The notes under the pieces were generated by a model that saw nothing but the letters and a program-made list of their open reading frames with translations, ran no database searches and had not been told where the DNA came from. From positions 186,001 to 250,000 of the forward strand of contig JAPVLO010000401.1 in assembly GCA_027257055.1 (NCBI GenBank): 64,000 nt of DNA. Reading direction: 5' to 3'. Source of the DNA: Cephalopachus bancanus. Its lineage: Eukaryota > Chordata > Mammalia > Primates > Tarsiidae. Both the position numbers and the translations under genes were made by a program. Below, piece by piece: positions 45,530 to 57,992 of this stretch; the stretch's first letter is position 1, and each line of letters begins with the position of its first letter.

Positions 45530-45915
45530 TCCTATTCCCCTAGCTCCTCCTGTCCACTGGGACAGGTTGCTTACTCTTTCCAAAATTCATTTGGTTACCT
45601 CAATCCAAGTCTTTGACGCATGTTTATTGCTGCCTGGAATACCTTCCCTTATCACTCATGTATCTGAAAAACATTCTATTGGTTTCTTTAATATTTGGCT
45701 CAATTGTCACTGCTTCCATGATGCTTTTCTAACCCTCACGGCCTCTCTACATTTTCATTCCACTTTGTTCTACAATGGTCGCACTTTGTCTGCTGTAGAG
45801 CAGTTGTTTCTATGTCTGTCTTTAAAATCTTATCTTATTCAGCTTTGTATCAGTCTAGTTCCTGGACATAATAAGTGCTTAATTAATGTGTTTTGAATGA
45901 TTAAATGAATGTAAT
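45530..45915 (+). mobile_element. L2 LINE 3' region
   Basis: 'gctgcctggaataccttccc', 'ctcaattgtcactgcttcca', 'tgcttttctaaccctcacgg' and 'ataataagtgcttaattaat'. Confidence 0.75.
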
Positions 45916-47177
45916 TTTTGGTGAACCAGATAGTTTAATGATTTGTTTACCATGTTTTCCCTGTGAGCTATAACTAGAGAAATGGAAGAAAGAATGAAAG
46001 GTCAAACAGTAGGTACTATGCCAAAAAAAATTTCTTCTGATTTTAGTTTTCAAGATGAGAACCACTGACATGTTTTATTTTCACAAATCTTATAGGCTCA
46101 ACCACTTACTACAAGCTTAAAGCTTAAATTAGTACTAATAAGGTTTGCTCTTCCTATGAAATATCTTCTGTCTTTTGGGAGAAAACTCTCAAGTGGGGAT
46201 ATTGATTACATTACCAAGTTCTGGCTCAATATTTTACATGTTCCCAGAGTGAACTCGGTGAAAGAAGTTAATAACTCAGTATAGGTTTTTTTTTTTTAAA
46301 CTTCTCTTGGAGAAACAATTTAAAGTATTTGTATATTAAATGGTAGGACTTTGTGTAAAGAACTAGATTATGTAAGATAATGACTCAAACAAAATAACAT
46401 AATTTAATGATTTTATTAGATACTATGTCATAATCATGATTATAACATGATTTCGTGGTTGTATTAGGTACAGTCAAAATAGTGTTTGACACAATACCTA
46501 ATACAGTAAGATATTCAATAAGTCCCTATTAAATTTCCTTGAAAATGAATTTCTACTTTTTGGGTCTTTATGCCATATGGTAGAAGTGCAGACATATTGG
46601 AAAGTTAGGCAAAGTGCTGAAGAATATTTTTCATTTCATTTCTATTTTCCGTATTCCATATTTACTAGTCTTAAATAACTCTTTAATTGGTTAGAACCAT
46701 TTAAAAGATGACTAGGACACAGAATTCAGAATTGATTAATGACTTGTTAGCATTGTAAGAACTAGGGAACAAAACAGAATGTTCTGGATCCTCAGCAATA
46801 TTATGCCCATTTTAAGGACTGAATACCACATGTGATGCCAAATCACCATGTTGGGATGATTGGGAAATTTCTGGAGTTTAAGACTAAATTTTTTACTTTA
46901 CTTTTCTTTTTTTTAACTATCTCCCTGGTTAGCCATATAGTGAGAACATAGTTGAATTTGAGTCCTCTCAAAGTAGATTGTGCTAAGCCTGCCATTCCAC
47001 TCAGTTTTTCTTTCCTGGCCTATGTGCTTATATAAGTTCTATGTGTTGCAAGCTCTCTTCCCAAAGGAACCCATCTTTGTTATGAATGCTGGAAGATTGA
47101 TTATATTCTCCTCCCATTCCATCTTTTCTTCCTGTCATCACAATTAGAACAGTCTACCTAATTTTTGAAAAAGGGCA
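45916..47177. other. Unassigned AT-rich sequence
   Basis: Includes one member of a 35-bp dispersed direct repeat (46041-46075) and a 14-bp perfect palindrome ataatcatgattat (46430-46443). Nothing else recognised. Confidence 0.4.
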
Positions 47178-47182
47178 CTTAC

Positions 47183-47578
47183 TGAAAGAATTTCGGCACC
47201 AGTAATGACTCCACACCCGGCCAGGGCCAAGAGACTTATTAAAGGGGCTGTTACAGAGAGGATCTGTAACAGAGGAAAAAAACAGAGAGTTGCAGGGAGT
47301 GGGCTGTATTTATTAGCCTGACGGGGGCCTGAAGGGGCCTGCTATGTTTCTACTGGAGGAGCTGCATGGGAGTAGGGTGGCGCCGATGCCGTGTTATAGT
47401 CCTATTGGTCGCATAACAAAGCTGGCTAAGGATAGGAGGCTTGCAGGTTTGAACTTTGCTCCCGCAGGGAATTGTGCACACAGAAGCCGGGACCTAGGGC
47501 CTTTGTTGTCTGGTGTGTCCTCACCATGCTCGGCGCCATTTTGGGAGCCGCCCCTCTGGTCGCTTCCTCCACCCTTCA
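47183..47578 (-). mobile_element. Intact-looking ERV solo LTR with 5-bp target duplication
   Basis: 396 bp with TG...CA ends (TGAAAG...CCTTCA on the plus strand) between exact CTTAC repeats (47178-47182 and 47579-47583). Minus-strand sense is chosen because 'ctaataaatacagccc' and a downstream 'tttaataagtctcttggccc' provide TATA-like and poly(A)-like words. The 3' end also contains 'tggtgccgaaa', seen near the end of some class I LTRs. GC-rich and sharp-edged, so probably relatively young. No internal viral sequence remains. Confidence 0.85.
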
Positions 47579-47707
47579 CTTACTATTTCCTGAAGAGAGA
47601 CTGCACATATAATCTAATTTAATCTGCAAAAAAAGTTTTCTGAGGTGAGGATAGTCATTTCCATTTTGTGAGAGATTGGATTAAGAAAGATATTATTTGA
47701 AAGACCA

Positions 47708-47993
47708 GCCGGGCTCGGTGGCTCAACCTGTAATCCCACGCTTTGGGAGGCTGAGGTGAGAGGATTGCCTGAGCCCGCGGGTTTGAGACCCGCCCGGGCA
47801 ACTTGGCGAGACCTCATCTCTACAATAAACCGAAAATTAGCCGGGCGTGGTAGCGCGCGCCTGTAATTCCGGCTACTTGGAAGGCTGACGCGGAAGGATC
47901 GCCGGAGCCCAGCGGTCGAGGCTGCGGTGGCCGGGAGCGGCCACTGCACTCCAGTCTGGGCGACGGAGTGAGACTCCAACTCAAAAAAAAAAG
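47708..47993 (+). mobile_element. Young lineage-specific dimeric Alu
   Basis: CpG-rich full dimer flanked by aRagacca-type words (47700-47707 and 47994-48001). Both subfamily hairpins are present; the left loop reads TTTGAGA. Confidence 0.96.
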
Positions 47994-48044
47994 GAAGACC
48001 ACATGACTAGTATTCCTTTAATTCCCCAATTATTATTGAGCTCA

Positions 48045-48200
48045 GCATAAGACAGTGAGTTTATGGTTGCCTAAAAGAGGTTCTTACCTTCACGGAGCTT
48101 ACATTATAGCGGCATCTAAGTCTTAGAGACTTGTTTTTAAAACTGATATGTATTTGAGTAACTCAACTGCAAGATCCTGGAAAGTAGAAACCATATCCAG
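48045..48200. mobile_element. L2-like fragments
   Basis: 'ttcttaccttcacggagctt' with 'acattatagcgg' suggests an L2 tail in antisense. The following 'agatcctggaaagtagaaac' is weaker. Confidence 0.4.
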
Positions 48201-48907
48201 GACTATTTTCAGTTTTCAAGATGAGAACCAGTGACATGTTTCAGGAGCTATTTCAATCCAGTTACTGAATTGAATGGAATTCTGGCAATGAGGATTTATT
48301 CTTATCTGCCATTTGTTGTTTCCTTCTTAGTGGATGTTTGAAAAACAGATATCTGTGCGTGGGTAGAATAGATGGATAGCCCCTTCTAAGTTGGTTTTCT
48401 CCAGTGACTTTTGTTTGCCCCAAGTTTCCATCAGTGGTTATTTAGCTGAAGTTTCTTTAATATCTGACTCCCATTAATAAACTCCAAATGTGAATGATAT
48501 AGACAACATATAATCTAGTAACTTATCATTGATATCTCAGCACAAATTAATCGATCAGATAAACAGAAGTGGCTGTTTTGGCTAAGGGAGCACAGGTTGA
48601 AACATACTCCAACAAAGTAGAAATTGAAGTAGGTTGTTGTGATGAAGGCTGTTTCTTTTTTTCTTCAAGGGAACCCAGGTTGGTTTAAGTAATTAGGGCA
48701 AATCACAAGTAACTAGGGCAGTGGGGTGGAGATGTATGTGAAAGTATAGACTAAATGCTAAGGAGTTTTGAGGGATATATGGGAAGCATGTGTGTGTGCG
48801 TGTACTTCACAGCTTTACCTGAAACACAACTCTTATCCAATAGTTACCATTTGTAACCACTGAAATAACAGCATTCCAGCTTGGGTTCTCTTTAGATTTG
48901 GCTGTTA
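48201..48907. other. Unassigned sequence
   Basis: Holds the second member of the 35-bp repeat (48206-48241); otherwise no feature. Confidence 0.35.
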
Positions 48908-48920
48908 AAAGACGGCACAG

Positions 48921-49633
48921 CCAACAGATACATGAAAAAATGCTCAGCCTCACTAGTTATCAAAGAAATCCAAATTAAAACCATACTGAGATACCACCTA
49001 ACTCCCATCAGGATGGCCATCATCAATAACTCAAAAAACAATGGGTGCTGGAGAGGATGCAGTGAAAAAGGAACACTTCTACACTGTTGGTGGGAGTGTA
49101 AACTAGTACAGCCTCTGTGGAAAACAGTGTGGTGAATCCTAAAAGATCTAAAACTTGACCTCCCATACAACCATACAATCCCCCTACTGGAAATATACCC
49201 GGAGGAACTCAAATCACTCTATGAAAAAGATACCTGCACGCGCATGTTTATTGTAGCATTATTTATAACAGCAAAAACATGGAACCAGCTGTGCTGCCCA
49301 TTGAAAGAGGACTGGATTAAAAAAATGTGGTACATATACATGATGGAATATTTCACAGCTATAAAGAAGGACAAAATTATGCACTTCACAGCAACTTGGA
49401 TGAACTTAGAGGCTATAATACTGAGTGATCTATCACAGAAACAAAGAACCGAGTATCACGTGTTCTCACTCAAGCAGATCTTGAACAACTATCGTAATGC
49501 TACAAGAAAGGGATTGGCAGTAGTGGGAAACTGCCAGGGGCGGGGGGTGCACACCTTATCAACAAGGGTACCTGCTTAATTAACATTTGTATACACAACT
49601 CTGAATTGTACCTCACATATATATATATATATT
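48921..49633 (+). mobile_element. 5'-truncated L1, local lineage
   Basis: About 713 bp covering the ORF2 C terminus and 3' end. Frames at 48932-49135 and 49244-49579 give CWRGC...HCWWEC and MFIVALFITAKTWNQ with a stop or frame change between. It ends 'ctctgaattgtacctcacat' and an (AT)n tail. Target-site duplication aaagaYggcacag (48908-48920 and 49636-49648). Confidence 0.95.
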
Positions 49634-49648
49634 TTAAAGATGGCACAG

Positions 49649-50369
49649 TTTAACTAGTGCTTTCATTTCATGGGACACAAGTATAATTCTTGTGTTAGGA
49701 TGGGTCAACAATGTATTTGAAGACCTGTACTGTATATCACTTACTAGCTAAGACGATTTTCCCAACCACATATGACCACGGAAGCACCTCCTTCTCCATA
49801 ATACCTATTTTTCAGTTAAAGAGGAGTTAAGGGAAGAAATGGAGTAAATGGTATTTTATGGATGTTGTTGTTTCATCTAAGTTGCCAGAGTGGCTTTGTG
49901 GTCTCAATTTAGAATCTACAATAAAGAAGGAATCTTTAGAGGTGGGAAACAAGAAGGTTCTAGTTAAATGAAAATGTGATTCTTAGTGACTGTTGAGTTA
50001 ATGCCAAGGACAGTAAGGATTGTAATATTTTTGAAAAGCAGCCTGCACATCTAAATCAAGGAGAGAAAAGATTTCTCATTGTCTTATTTTTGGAGCCAGA
50101 AGGATTTCCAGCTGCATGCAATTTCAGGAAGTGATGTGACTTTTTATTCAATAATGCTTTTGTAAATTTCCTGGAAAATGATGAAATAATTCTGATGAAA
50201 TTAAAATGGCTATCGAAATATATGCCATACTATTTGCTAAGTGCTATTTCTTGTCTGTTTGACCATATTCATTTATTTCAAAATGAAAGTAAACTCTTAG
50301 TAAATAATTTATATAGGCATATTTTCTAGAAGTGAGATTGTATTAGCAAAATTCAGATCACCAAAATCA
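49649..50369. other. Unassigned sequence
   Basis: No recognised feature. Confidence 0.35.
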
Positions 50370-51100
50370 ACCAAATTAAATAAATTTGTAGTGAGTGCCT
50401 CCTATGGGCCATGCGTGATGCTGGGTATTGGGAAAACAAAAAGGAACTTTTAACTTTTTTCTGAACTCATGGAATTTAATATCTGGCAGGAAAGACCAGC
50501 ATTGAAACAACAGGGTACTTGGACACATGTAAAATTACAACACGGATAATTGCTATGCAAGAGAAGCACATAGTGTTACGATGGCATCCGGAGATTCGTG
50601 CAAGGCTTGTCTTGCAAGTGGAGTTAAAGATGATACCTAAAAGGTGAATAGGAATTAGTTTGGTAAAGAGTAAGGGCAATTGTCTTCAAGAACACAGGCA
50701 ACATCTTCAAATGCCTGAGGTGGAGTGGAGCAGTAAAGAAAATGAGAAGGTTGGGTAGGAGCATATGGTACAAAATAGGCTGGAGAATCAGAGGTTGAAC
50801 CTGTGAGGCTTGGAGACCATGTCAAAAATTTTGGTCTCTATTTTAAGAGCAATGAGGTGTTATGAAGGAATTTTAATAGCACAGGTGAGGGGTGATAGAC
50901 TCTTATCTCTGCTTTGAAAATATTACTCTGGCTACAGTGTGGAAGGTGGATTACAGAGGGTTCTGAGTGTGGGTGGCACTGCAGTTATGGGAATCCTGTA
51001 GAAGTCCAAAGGAGAAAGAATGTCAGGCAAGATATGGGCGTAGACATGCTTTATGGTTTGGTTTAAAATGAACTCACAGTACTTTAACCCCAGGTTCACA
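50370..51100 (-). mobile_element. L2/CR1-clade LINE remnant
   Basis: 'gagtgcctcctatgggccat' with 'gatgctgggtattggg' is an antisense L2 tail. 'aatattactctggctacagt', 'gtggaaggtggattacagag' and 'tcctgtagaagtccaaagga' follow the antisense L2 coding-region order. Confidence 0.6.
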
Positions 51101-51559
51101 TCTATGCTCACTCCAACACACACAGGTAGAGCTGATGTTTTGTAAGATGTTCGAGAACCTGTTCCTCAAGTTTCGATCCTTGATTATCTTTTGCTCCATG
51201 TCAGAGAAGTCAAATGAGTTTTTAACTCAAGTGCCAACTCTGGTTGGTTGGTAGTGGATGCTGGGAGAGCAATACTCAGAAGGATTCTGCAGTTCCCTTT
51301 GGGCCTAGCAGTAAAGGAACTAGTGCCTTCAATAGCTTTGTGATGCTTTCCATGGGTTCAGAACTGGGAGTGGTGGCACATATGCCTTGTGTAAGTTCCC
51401 TTATTTTGAAAATCTTTCCTTATCAATCCCAAGGTGCAATTCATATATTCTGTGTCTCATCAAAATGACTCCTCGGGACTCTCATAATGTCCTTTGCTTT
51501 CTTGATTATAATATTTATTGTCATATCAAAATATTTAACTTTCTTATTTATTTTGTAAA

Positions 51560-51655
51560 GTAGACTGAATCTCTCGAGGACAAGCTCTGTGTTTATTCAT
51601 GGTGTGTTTCCATTCCTTAAAGTAGGCACTCAGTACCTACTTATTGAATTAATGA
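51560..51655 (+). mobile_element. L2 LINE 3' end
   Basis: 'tcgaggacaagctctgtgtt' and 'agtaggcactcagtacctac', then 'ttattgaattaatga'. Confidence 0.7.
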
Positions 51656-52040
51656 TACCTTGCCTTGGAGGCCCAGCCCTGCAAGTGATCTGTTTTCCTT
51701 TAGAATGTGTTTCACCAAGGTGCTTTCTTCAGAGCTGAAGTCACTCTATGTACTCTTGTGATCAAGAAGATATCTGCAGATATTCATGTATATTCAGAAC
51801 ATCAGTCACCAAGGGTCAAGTGCATGTGCATGTTGTTGATTGTGGTACAGGGCAGCTTATGATTCTTGTGAGCACAATTTAGAGATTCTCTGCAGGTGAA
51901 ATACATTTTATGTTGAAGCAAGTGGTTAATTATTGAGAGTTGTTGATTATTTAAAGCAGTAGACTCTTGTTCAGTCTATGTTGATGATGCAAATGGAAAT
52001 ATAGCTAAAAATATCTCTTTTGTCTGAAAAAGCCAGTCCA
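51656..52040. other. Unassigned sequence
   Basis: No recognised feature. Confidence 0.35.
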
Positions 52041-52044
52041 AAAT

Positions 52045-52082
52045 GAGAGAGATAGAGAAATAGAGGGAGGAGAGACAGAGAC

Positions 52083-52123
<41 letters not shown>
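52045..52123. repeat. (GA)n purine tract
   Basis: Imperfect GA-rich lead-in to a pure run of about 18 GA units (52087-52122). Confidence 0.95.
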
Positions 52124-52125
<2 letters not shown>

Positions 52126-52327
52126 AGCTGAATGCATAGTTTGTTAGGATATGTATTACCTATATTTGCGTATTTTGTACTCAGGGTAATAGCATCACTG
52201 AACTCTCAGAGGAGTAAATTGCTTTCCGTTAAATATTCTTATCACCATTCCCCTTCTTTCCTCTTCTTCCTCCTACACCTTCAGTCCTACACTTAGAAGT
52301 TTATGATATAGAATGTCAAATAATTTC

Positions 52328-52507
52328 TTTAAATTTTTAAAAAAATTTTTGAGTTGAGTATCTCAATCTATCACCCAGACTGGAGTACAGTGGTATGATC
52401 ATGGCTCACTGCAGCCTTGAACTCCTGGGCTCAGGCTAAGGGTATCTTCCTGCCTCAACCTCCTGAGTAGCTAGGACAATAGGTGCATGCCACTGTGCCC
52501 GGCTAAT
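52328..52507 (-). mobile_element. 5'-truncated Alu, right arm only
   Basis: Contains only the right monomer plus the central 'gcccggctaatt' linker region. Flanked by a perfect 19-bp target-site duplication tagaatgtcaaataatttc (52309-52327 and 52508-52526). A poly-T-like head marks the 3' end. Confidence 0.95.
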
Positions 52508-52564
52508 TAGAATGTCAAATAATTTCATGGACTCAGGAGGGCAAATAGGGAGACAATATAGTGA

Positions 52565-52770
52565 ATCAGATAAAGCCGAGGCTCTGGTCTTAGGCTGCCT
52601 AAATTTGAATCCCAACTTCAATGTTATGTGTGTGACCTTGTGGAAGTTACTTAATCTTTATGTACTTTATTTAACATGGGGTTGTAATATATTTTAATAT
52701 TGTTGCAGGATTAAATTATATACTTACATATTTCTTAGAAAAGTTCTTGCATGTTGTAAGTATGCCATCA
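52565..52770 (+). mobile_element. MIR SINE
   Basis: 'ctggtcttaggctgcctaaa', 'tttgaatcccaacttcaatg', 'gtgaccttgtggaagttact' and 'gttgcaggattaaattatat' follow MIR order closely. Confidence 0.85.
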
Positions 52771-52902
52771 TGCTATTATTCTCTTGTAGTCCTGAGGTCA
52801 AATATTAGTAGTGATTCTTTTTCCAGACATGATACTAAGTCTTCGTTCCCCTCCATTGTGCAGTGGAAATCATTCTGACCTATATTCACACCAGTAACAT
52901 AA

Positions 52903-53253
<351 letters not shown>

Positions 53254-54052
53254 TGCTGAATGCTTCTTAATGTTTGTAATCTCCACCTGCATTCCAAGAT
53301 CCAACTTTTAGCATTCATTGAAGAAAGGTCATGTCTATGGCCAATGAAAGAGGGTATCCTTTCATTACTAGTCTGCTTATTTCCTAGGTCACCTGATTTT
53401 TTTTAATAGATTGTACTCTCAAAATTTAAATGTAATGCAACTTCAAACAAAAAGGGGAAGTCAGTAGATTTATCAATCCACAAGAATTTTGTAACAAAGA
53501 TCCATAAAGTGGTGACTAGGTTATAACACTTAGTACAGAATATCGGAAGGAGTTCTTATAATCCCATACAGACTCTCAGTGTGGAATGAAATGCCATTGA
53601 TTTGGGCTGACATAGTATTTTGTAGTGGATGGATGCTGTTCAAGGGCTTGAATAATTTGTTTTCTAATTAGTATGATCCTTGGCTTCATTTTATTTATGC
53701 TACACTTTGCACAGTGATATCTCCTTTCATATACTGTACAAAAAAGCAAATTTCAGTTCTGTTTTGATGAATTATGATAAATTCCAAGAGTTCAGATGTT
53801 AGTGCCACAACACCCCTTGAAGGAGAGAGTCAGCAGGCAGTTCAGTATGGCCTTCATCTGCCTGTTGATGTCAGTGTGGAGGCACGATGTTATGGTTAAG
53901 TCTGGCATATGACTTTTCGACTTAACTGTGTATTCTTTTATCCTTAATTGAACTCTGTTTATGGAGTCATCATTCAGATTGCTGCTGTCAAACTGAGGAG
54001 TCTTTCAATTGGCACTGTTTTCTACTATATAAACACTTCAAATAGTCTAGCT
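53254..54052. other. Unassigned sequence
   Basis: No recognised feature. Confidence 0.35.
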
Positions 54053-54067
54053 TTCTTAGACACTTTT

Positions 54068-54361
54068 TTTTCTTTTTTAGAGTTGGAGTCTCACTCTTGT
54101 CGCCCAGGCTGGAGTGCAGTGGCAGGCTCACGGTCGCCGCAGCCTCGACCTGCTGGGCTCAGGCGATCTTTCTGCCTTAGCCTTCCAAGTAGCTGGAACT
54201 ACAGGTCTGTGCCACCATGCCTGGATAATTTTTTGATTTATTGTAGAGATGAGGTCTCACCAAGTTGCCCAGGCTGGTCTTGAACCCCTGAGCTCAGGCA
54301 ATGCTCTCGCCTTGGCCTTCCAAAGTGCTGGGATTACAGGCTTGAGCCACCATGCCTGGCC
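54068..54361 (-). mobile_element. Lineage-specific dimeric Alu
   Basis: Full dimer with a 15-bp target-site duplication ttcttagacactttt (54053-54067 and 54362-54376). Confidence 0.97.
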
Positions 54362-54676
54362 TTCTTAGACACTTTTAAAGAAAGATATTATTTATTTTTG
54401 GACCCAGTAGCTTTATGGCTTTTGATATGGTATATCTTGAAGAGTAGAATGAAAGTAAGTACTTATTTAATTCAGGGAGTAATACTTTGGTAAACTTTTA
54501 TGTTTTGCGTATTTTGGACATTTGGAAAAATGATTTTATATTTAAGCTCTGTAGATCAAATTATTAAAAAGCTCAGAGTTTTCATCAAAGCAGGGTATTG
54601 ACTCAAGTTTTGAAAGTTATTTTAGAGTAACACTTTTATTGTGTAAAGTTGTCAAGACTCTGTTAGGCAATTCAGG

Positions 54677-54691
54677 CCAGCAGATGGCACT
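54677..54691 (+). promoter_or_regulatory. Candidate CTCF site
   Basis: CCAGCAGATGGCACT matches the CTCF core pattern CCASYAGRKGGCRSY at every position. It lies in non-repeat sequence. Binding is inferred from motif only. Confidence 0.5.
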
Positions 54692-55105
54692 CTTACCTTG
54701 TGCTCATACGAAGAGCTTTTTGGGCTTATGGCGACTTCTCCCATTGTTAGTTCTCAGAAACTGTGGAGAATGGCATGTCTCTATTTTTATTTGAACACAA
54801 CTTTATAACAAAGCAATAAAGTTATTTTTATTGTTATAGAGAAAAAGTGGATGAAAGGACAAAACCATTTCTATAGATAGTCTGTCCAATTAGTCAGCAC
54901 GTGAAATAGTTAAGATCCATATGGACAAAAAATGCTCTTCCTGCAAATGTGTTCTATATTGTATCAGTGTTTTTTCTTCCTTCTTTATAAACTCAGAATC
55001 TTAATATGATAAATCCAGCTGGATGGACAATAGAATGAGAACAATACCCCTCTCGCCCTTTGTTTTGGGGATTTCATAATATCTTGGAATCAGAGAATTT
55101 TAGTT
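54692..55105. other. Unassigned sequence
   Basis: Non-repeat DNA downstream of the CTCF-like motif; no gene or RNA recognised. Confidence 0.35.
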
Positions 55106-55215
55106 CTATAAGGGACCTTGGAGCTCATCTGGTTGAACACACAAACTTTTAGGTGAAGAAACCAAGGCCCACAGAGGGAAACAACTTGTCTAATCTAAAG
55201 GTAGAAACACTTGCT
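55106..55215 (-). mobile_element. MIR-like fragment
   Basis: 'agggaccttggagctcatct' then 'gtgaagaaaccaaggcccac' and 'agagggaaacaacttgtcta' resemble antisense MIR-family wording. Confidence 0.6.
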
Positions 55216-56457
55216 TTTAATTAAAACCAGAAAATGAGACACAATATTCAGAGCAAAGCTGGCGCAATAACCTCATGCTTTATAATTGCATATTGCTCTG
55301 TTATTCTCTGATGCATGGAAAGCAAGGGAGCTTTGGTCACTTGACTTATTGGTGGAGATTAATAGGTTTGTCATACTTTGTCTGCTTTTGCTTATTTCAT
55401 AAAACTTCTGCACAAAGCAGCTAAGATTTTAGAGATGCACCTCAAGTATATCTAAATATTAAAAGCAGGCAAAAAAGGTATGTTAGAAATGATCTTTTCC
55501 CATAGTAATTATTAATGTAAAGAGGGATACATACATCTTTAATTAAGTTTAACTTAATAAAAAAGAGAGATACCAGGACCTAGGGGAATCTACATGTTGC
55601 AGGTATAAAATGTTCAAGCCCTGAGCCAGTTAACTAAGCCTAACTTCACGAATAGTTAGTTCATTTGGAGTGGAGATATTTGTGGAACTGGGAAACATTC
55701 ATAGAAGGAGTATAGGGTTAACAGGGTAGGGTATCCAGTTAGCCCACGGCAAGGGAAGATAATAAGTCCTTTCTGCCACAGTAAAGGAACTCCAAGATTT
55801 TCAGTATGACACTCGGATACAAAAAGCATCTCATTTCTTTGCTGTTATCAAACTAAATATGAATCATTCCATTTGCCTGATGAGCAGGACATCCAAACTC
55901 AAGTTGTTTTTTTAGGAGAACCTCCCTATCTTATTCAGAATGGCAAAAGACCCAAGGGGCTTAAATGAACCGGAAAAATTGGACCAGGGCCTCTGTTCTC
56001 TGTTCTAGTTGATAGCTGCTGAGATGTTTGTTGATGAAGCATGTGTGGTCCATTTGAAGGCGTTTCCTCATTACCATTCACTTCCTTTATGGAACATTGA
56101 CCTGGACTATCAAGCTGTGCAGGGTTCTAGACATTCACATGGAAGCTTTGCTTACTTCTGTGAGGGACCACTCTGTCTTCTATTCCCAATCTACCACCAC
56201 TGCTCCAGTTCTCTTCAAGATCTAGTGGGCAAAAACCTCCATGCCCTCAACCTTTGGGACTGTGCTGCTTAATTTAATCCAGGAAGGCCGAAACCAAAAA
56301 TGACTACTTTTCTCTCAGGGAATTCAGAACACAAAAGAATGTCTGAGAGAAAAGAAAACAAGTAACCTTTTATTCTCTTGGGCAATGAGTTTTCAGTAAG
56401 AATCATAAGACATATTTTAATTTCTTAATGATATGGCTATATACTTCATTCTAGTCA
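55216..56457. other. Unassigned sequence
   Basis: No recognised repeat. An 87-codon frame at 56009-56272 has no known domain, splice context or compositional support. Confidence 0.35.
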
Positions 56458-56469
56458 CATATATATTTT

Positions 56470-56770
56470 ATTTATTTATTTTTATTTTTTTTTGAGTTGG
56501 AGCCTCACTCTGTCGCCCAGACTGGAGTGCAGTGGCCACTCCGGGCCACGCAGCCTCGACCTGCTGGGCTCCGGTGATCCTTCCGCCTCGGCCTTCCAAG
56601 TAGCTGGAACTGCAGGCTCGCGCTACCACGCCCGGCTGATTTTTTGATTTATTGTAGAGATGAGGTCTTGCCAAGTTGCCCAGGTGGGTCTTGAACCCGC
56701 GGGCTCCGGCAATCCACTCACCTCGGCCTCCCAAAGGCACGGGATTATAGGCTGAGCCACCGAGCCCGGC
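56470..56770 (-). mobile_element. Lineage-specific dimeric Alu
   Basis: Full dimer, CpG-rich, flanked by catatatatttt (56458-56469 and 56771-56782). Inserted at the tail of the adjoining L1 fragment. Confidence 0.96.
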
Positions 56771-56782
56771 CATATATATTTT

Positions 56783-56930
56783 TAAATTTTTTATTGTATT
56801 TTAAAGATGTGGGGTACAAATCAGGCTTAGGTATACCAGTGTTCATTACGCAGGTACCCTTGTTGATGAAGTGTGCCCCCCTGCTCCCCTGGCAGATTCT
56901 CACTACTGCCAATCTCCTCCGCCCCTGGTC
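56783..56930 (-). mobile_element. L1 3' UTR fragment, local lineage
   Basis: 'ttttaaagatgtggggtaca', 'gcaggtacccttgttgatga' and 'gcagattctcactactgcca'. Confidence 0.9.
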
Positions 56931-57764
56931 TAGCTGTATATTTTGAAGATAGGTGACAACATGGGAGGAGGTGAAAGGAAGATCTGGATTCACACAGGCT
57001 GCTGCTTCTAGGTGTTTATAGTAACCAGGCCCCTAAGTTCCTGCTGCGTGAAAAATAGGTTGAGTTTAAGTGGAACAACTGTTAAGAGCACAAAGGCTGG
57101 AGTGTGTGGGGGAATAAAGTATAGTTGTTTTTCCCAGAGGAGTGGGCCTCTTCTCCCATGCAGCTGAAGAAGTTTTATTGCGGTTTAATGTTCTATTGCC
57201 AAACTTGATTTCTTAGCTTCCTGTAAAACAGAATCTACACTTATTGCCCATTTACTCCTTAGGGATCCTTGAGAATTCCCTGGGTTAATTTATGCTAAGT
57301 GCTTCATTCTAGTCAATGATAATACTAATTAGGGCTATTAAGACATCGTCTAGATAATTGAACGCACCCCCCTCCAATTCCCCTCAACTTTTGTTTGTTC
57401 TTGATTTATCTCCTAGACTGAGATAAATGTAAATGGCCTAGAAAACATCCCAGTGAGGAAAGCTTGTCAGGTATGTGAGGCAGAGAAAAACATCACTTCT
57501 GATATGCTCCTCTACTTCTCCAAATGGGGTAAAATGGTTGAATTTTGGAGTTGGGCCTCATTTTCTATATCAGACCTTGTAGGCTCATACCAGCTTGTGG
57601 GATATGATTGTGCACATCTCTTTCCAACACTGTGGTGAGGACATCATGATGTAGCTTGACATCAGTCGCAGTGGGAGTATTTATAAGGGGAGGCAAAGAC
57701 TACATGATAGCTGACTGATAAACCAGCACACTGCTGCCTAAAAATCACTTTTGAACCAGTATAT
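56931..57764. other. Unassigned sequence
   Basis: No recognised feature. Confidence 0.35.
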
Positions 57765-57776
57765 TGAAAAATCTTC

Positions 57777-57992
57777 ACTTTTTTTTTTTTTGAGGCAGGG
57801 TCTCACTCTATTGCCCAGGCTGGAGTGTACTGACACTATCATAGCATACCTGGCTAACTTTTTTGATTTTTTTCTAGAGACAAGGTCTTGCTATGTTGTC
57901 TAGGGTGATCTCGAACTCCTGTACTCAAGCAATCCTCCTATCTCAGCCTCTCAAGTACTGAGATTACAGGCATGAGCCACTACGCCCAGCTG
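57777..57992 (-). mobile_element. Old AluJ-like element with internal deletion
   Basis: Right-arm start, then a jump from 'gacactatcatagcatacct' directly to the central 'ggctaacttttttgattttt'. About 80 bp is missing. The flanks share tgaaaaatc. Confidence 0.88.

Noticed and set aside
46430..46443. 14-bp palindrome ataatcatgattat
   Set aside because: Expected by chance in AT-rich DNA of this length.
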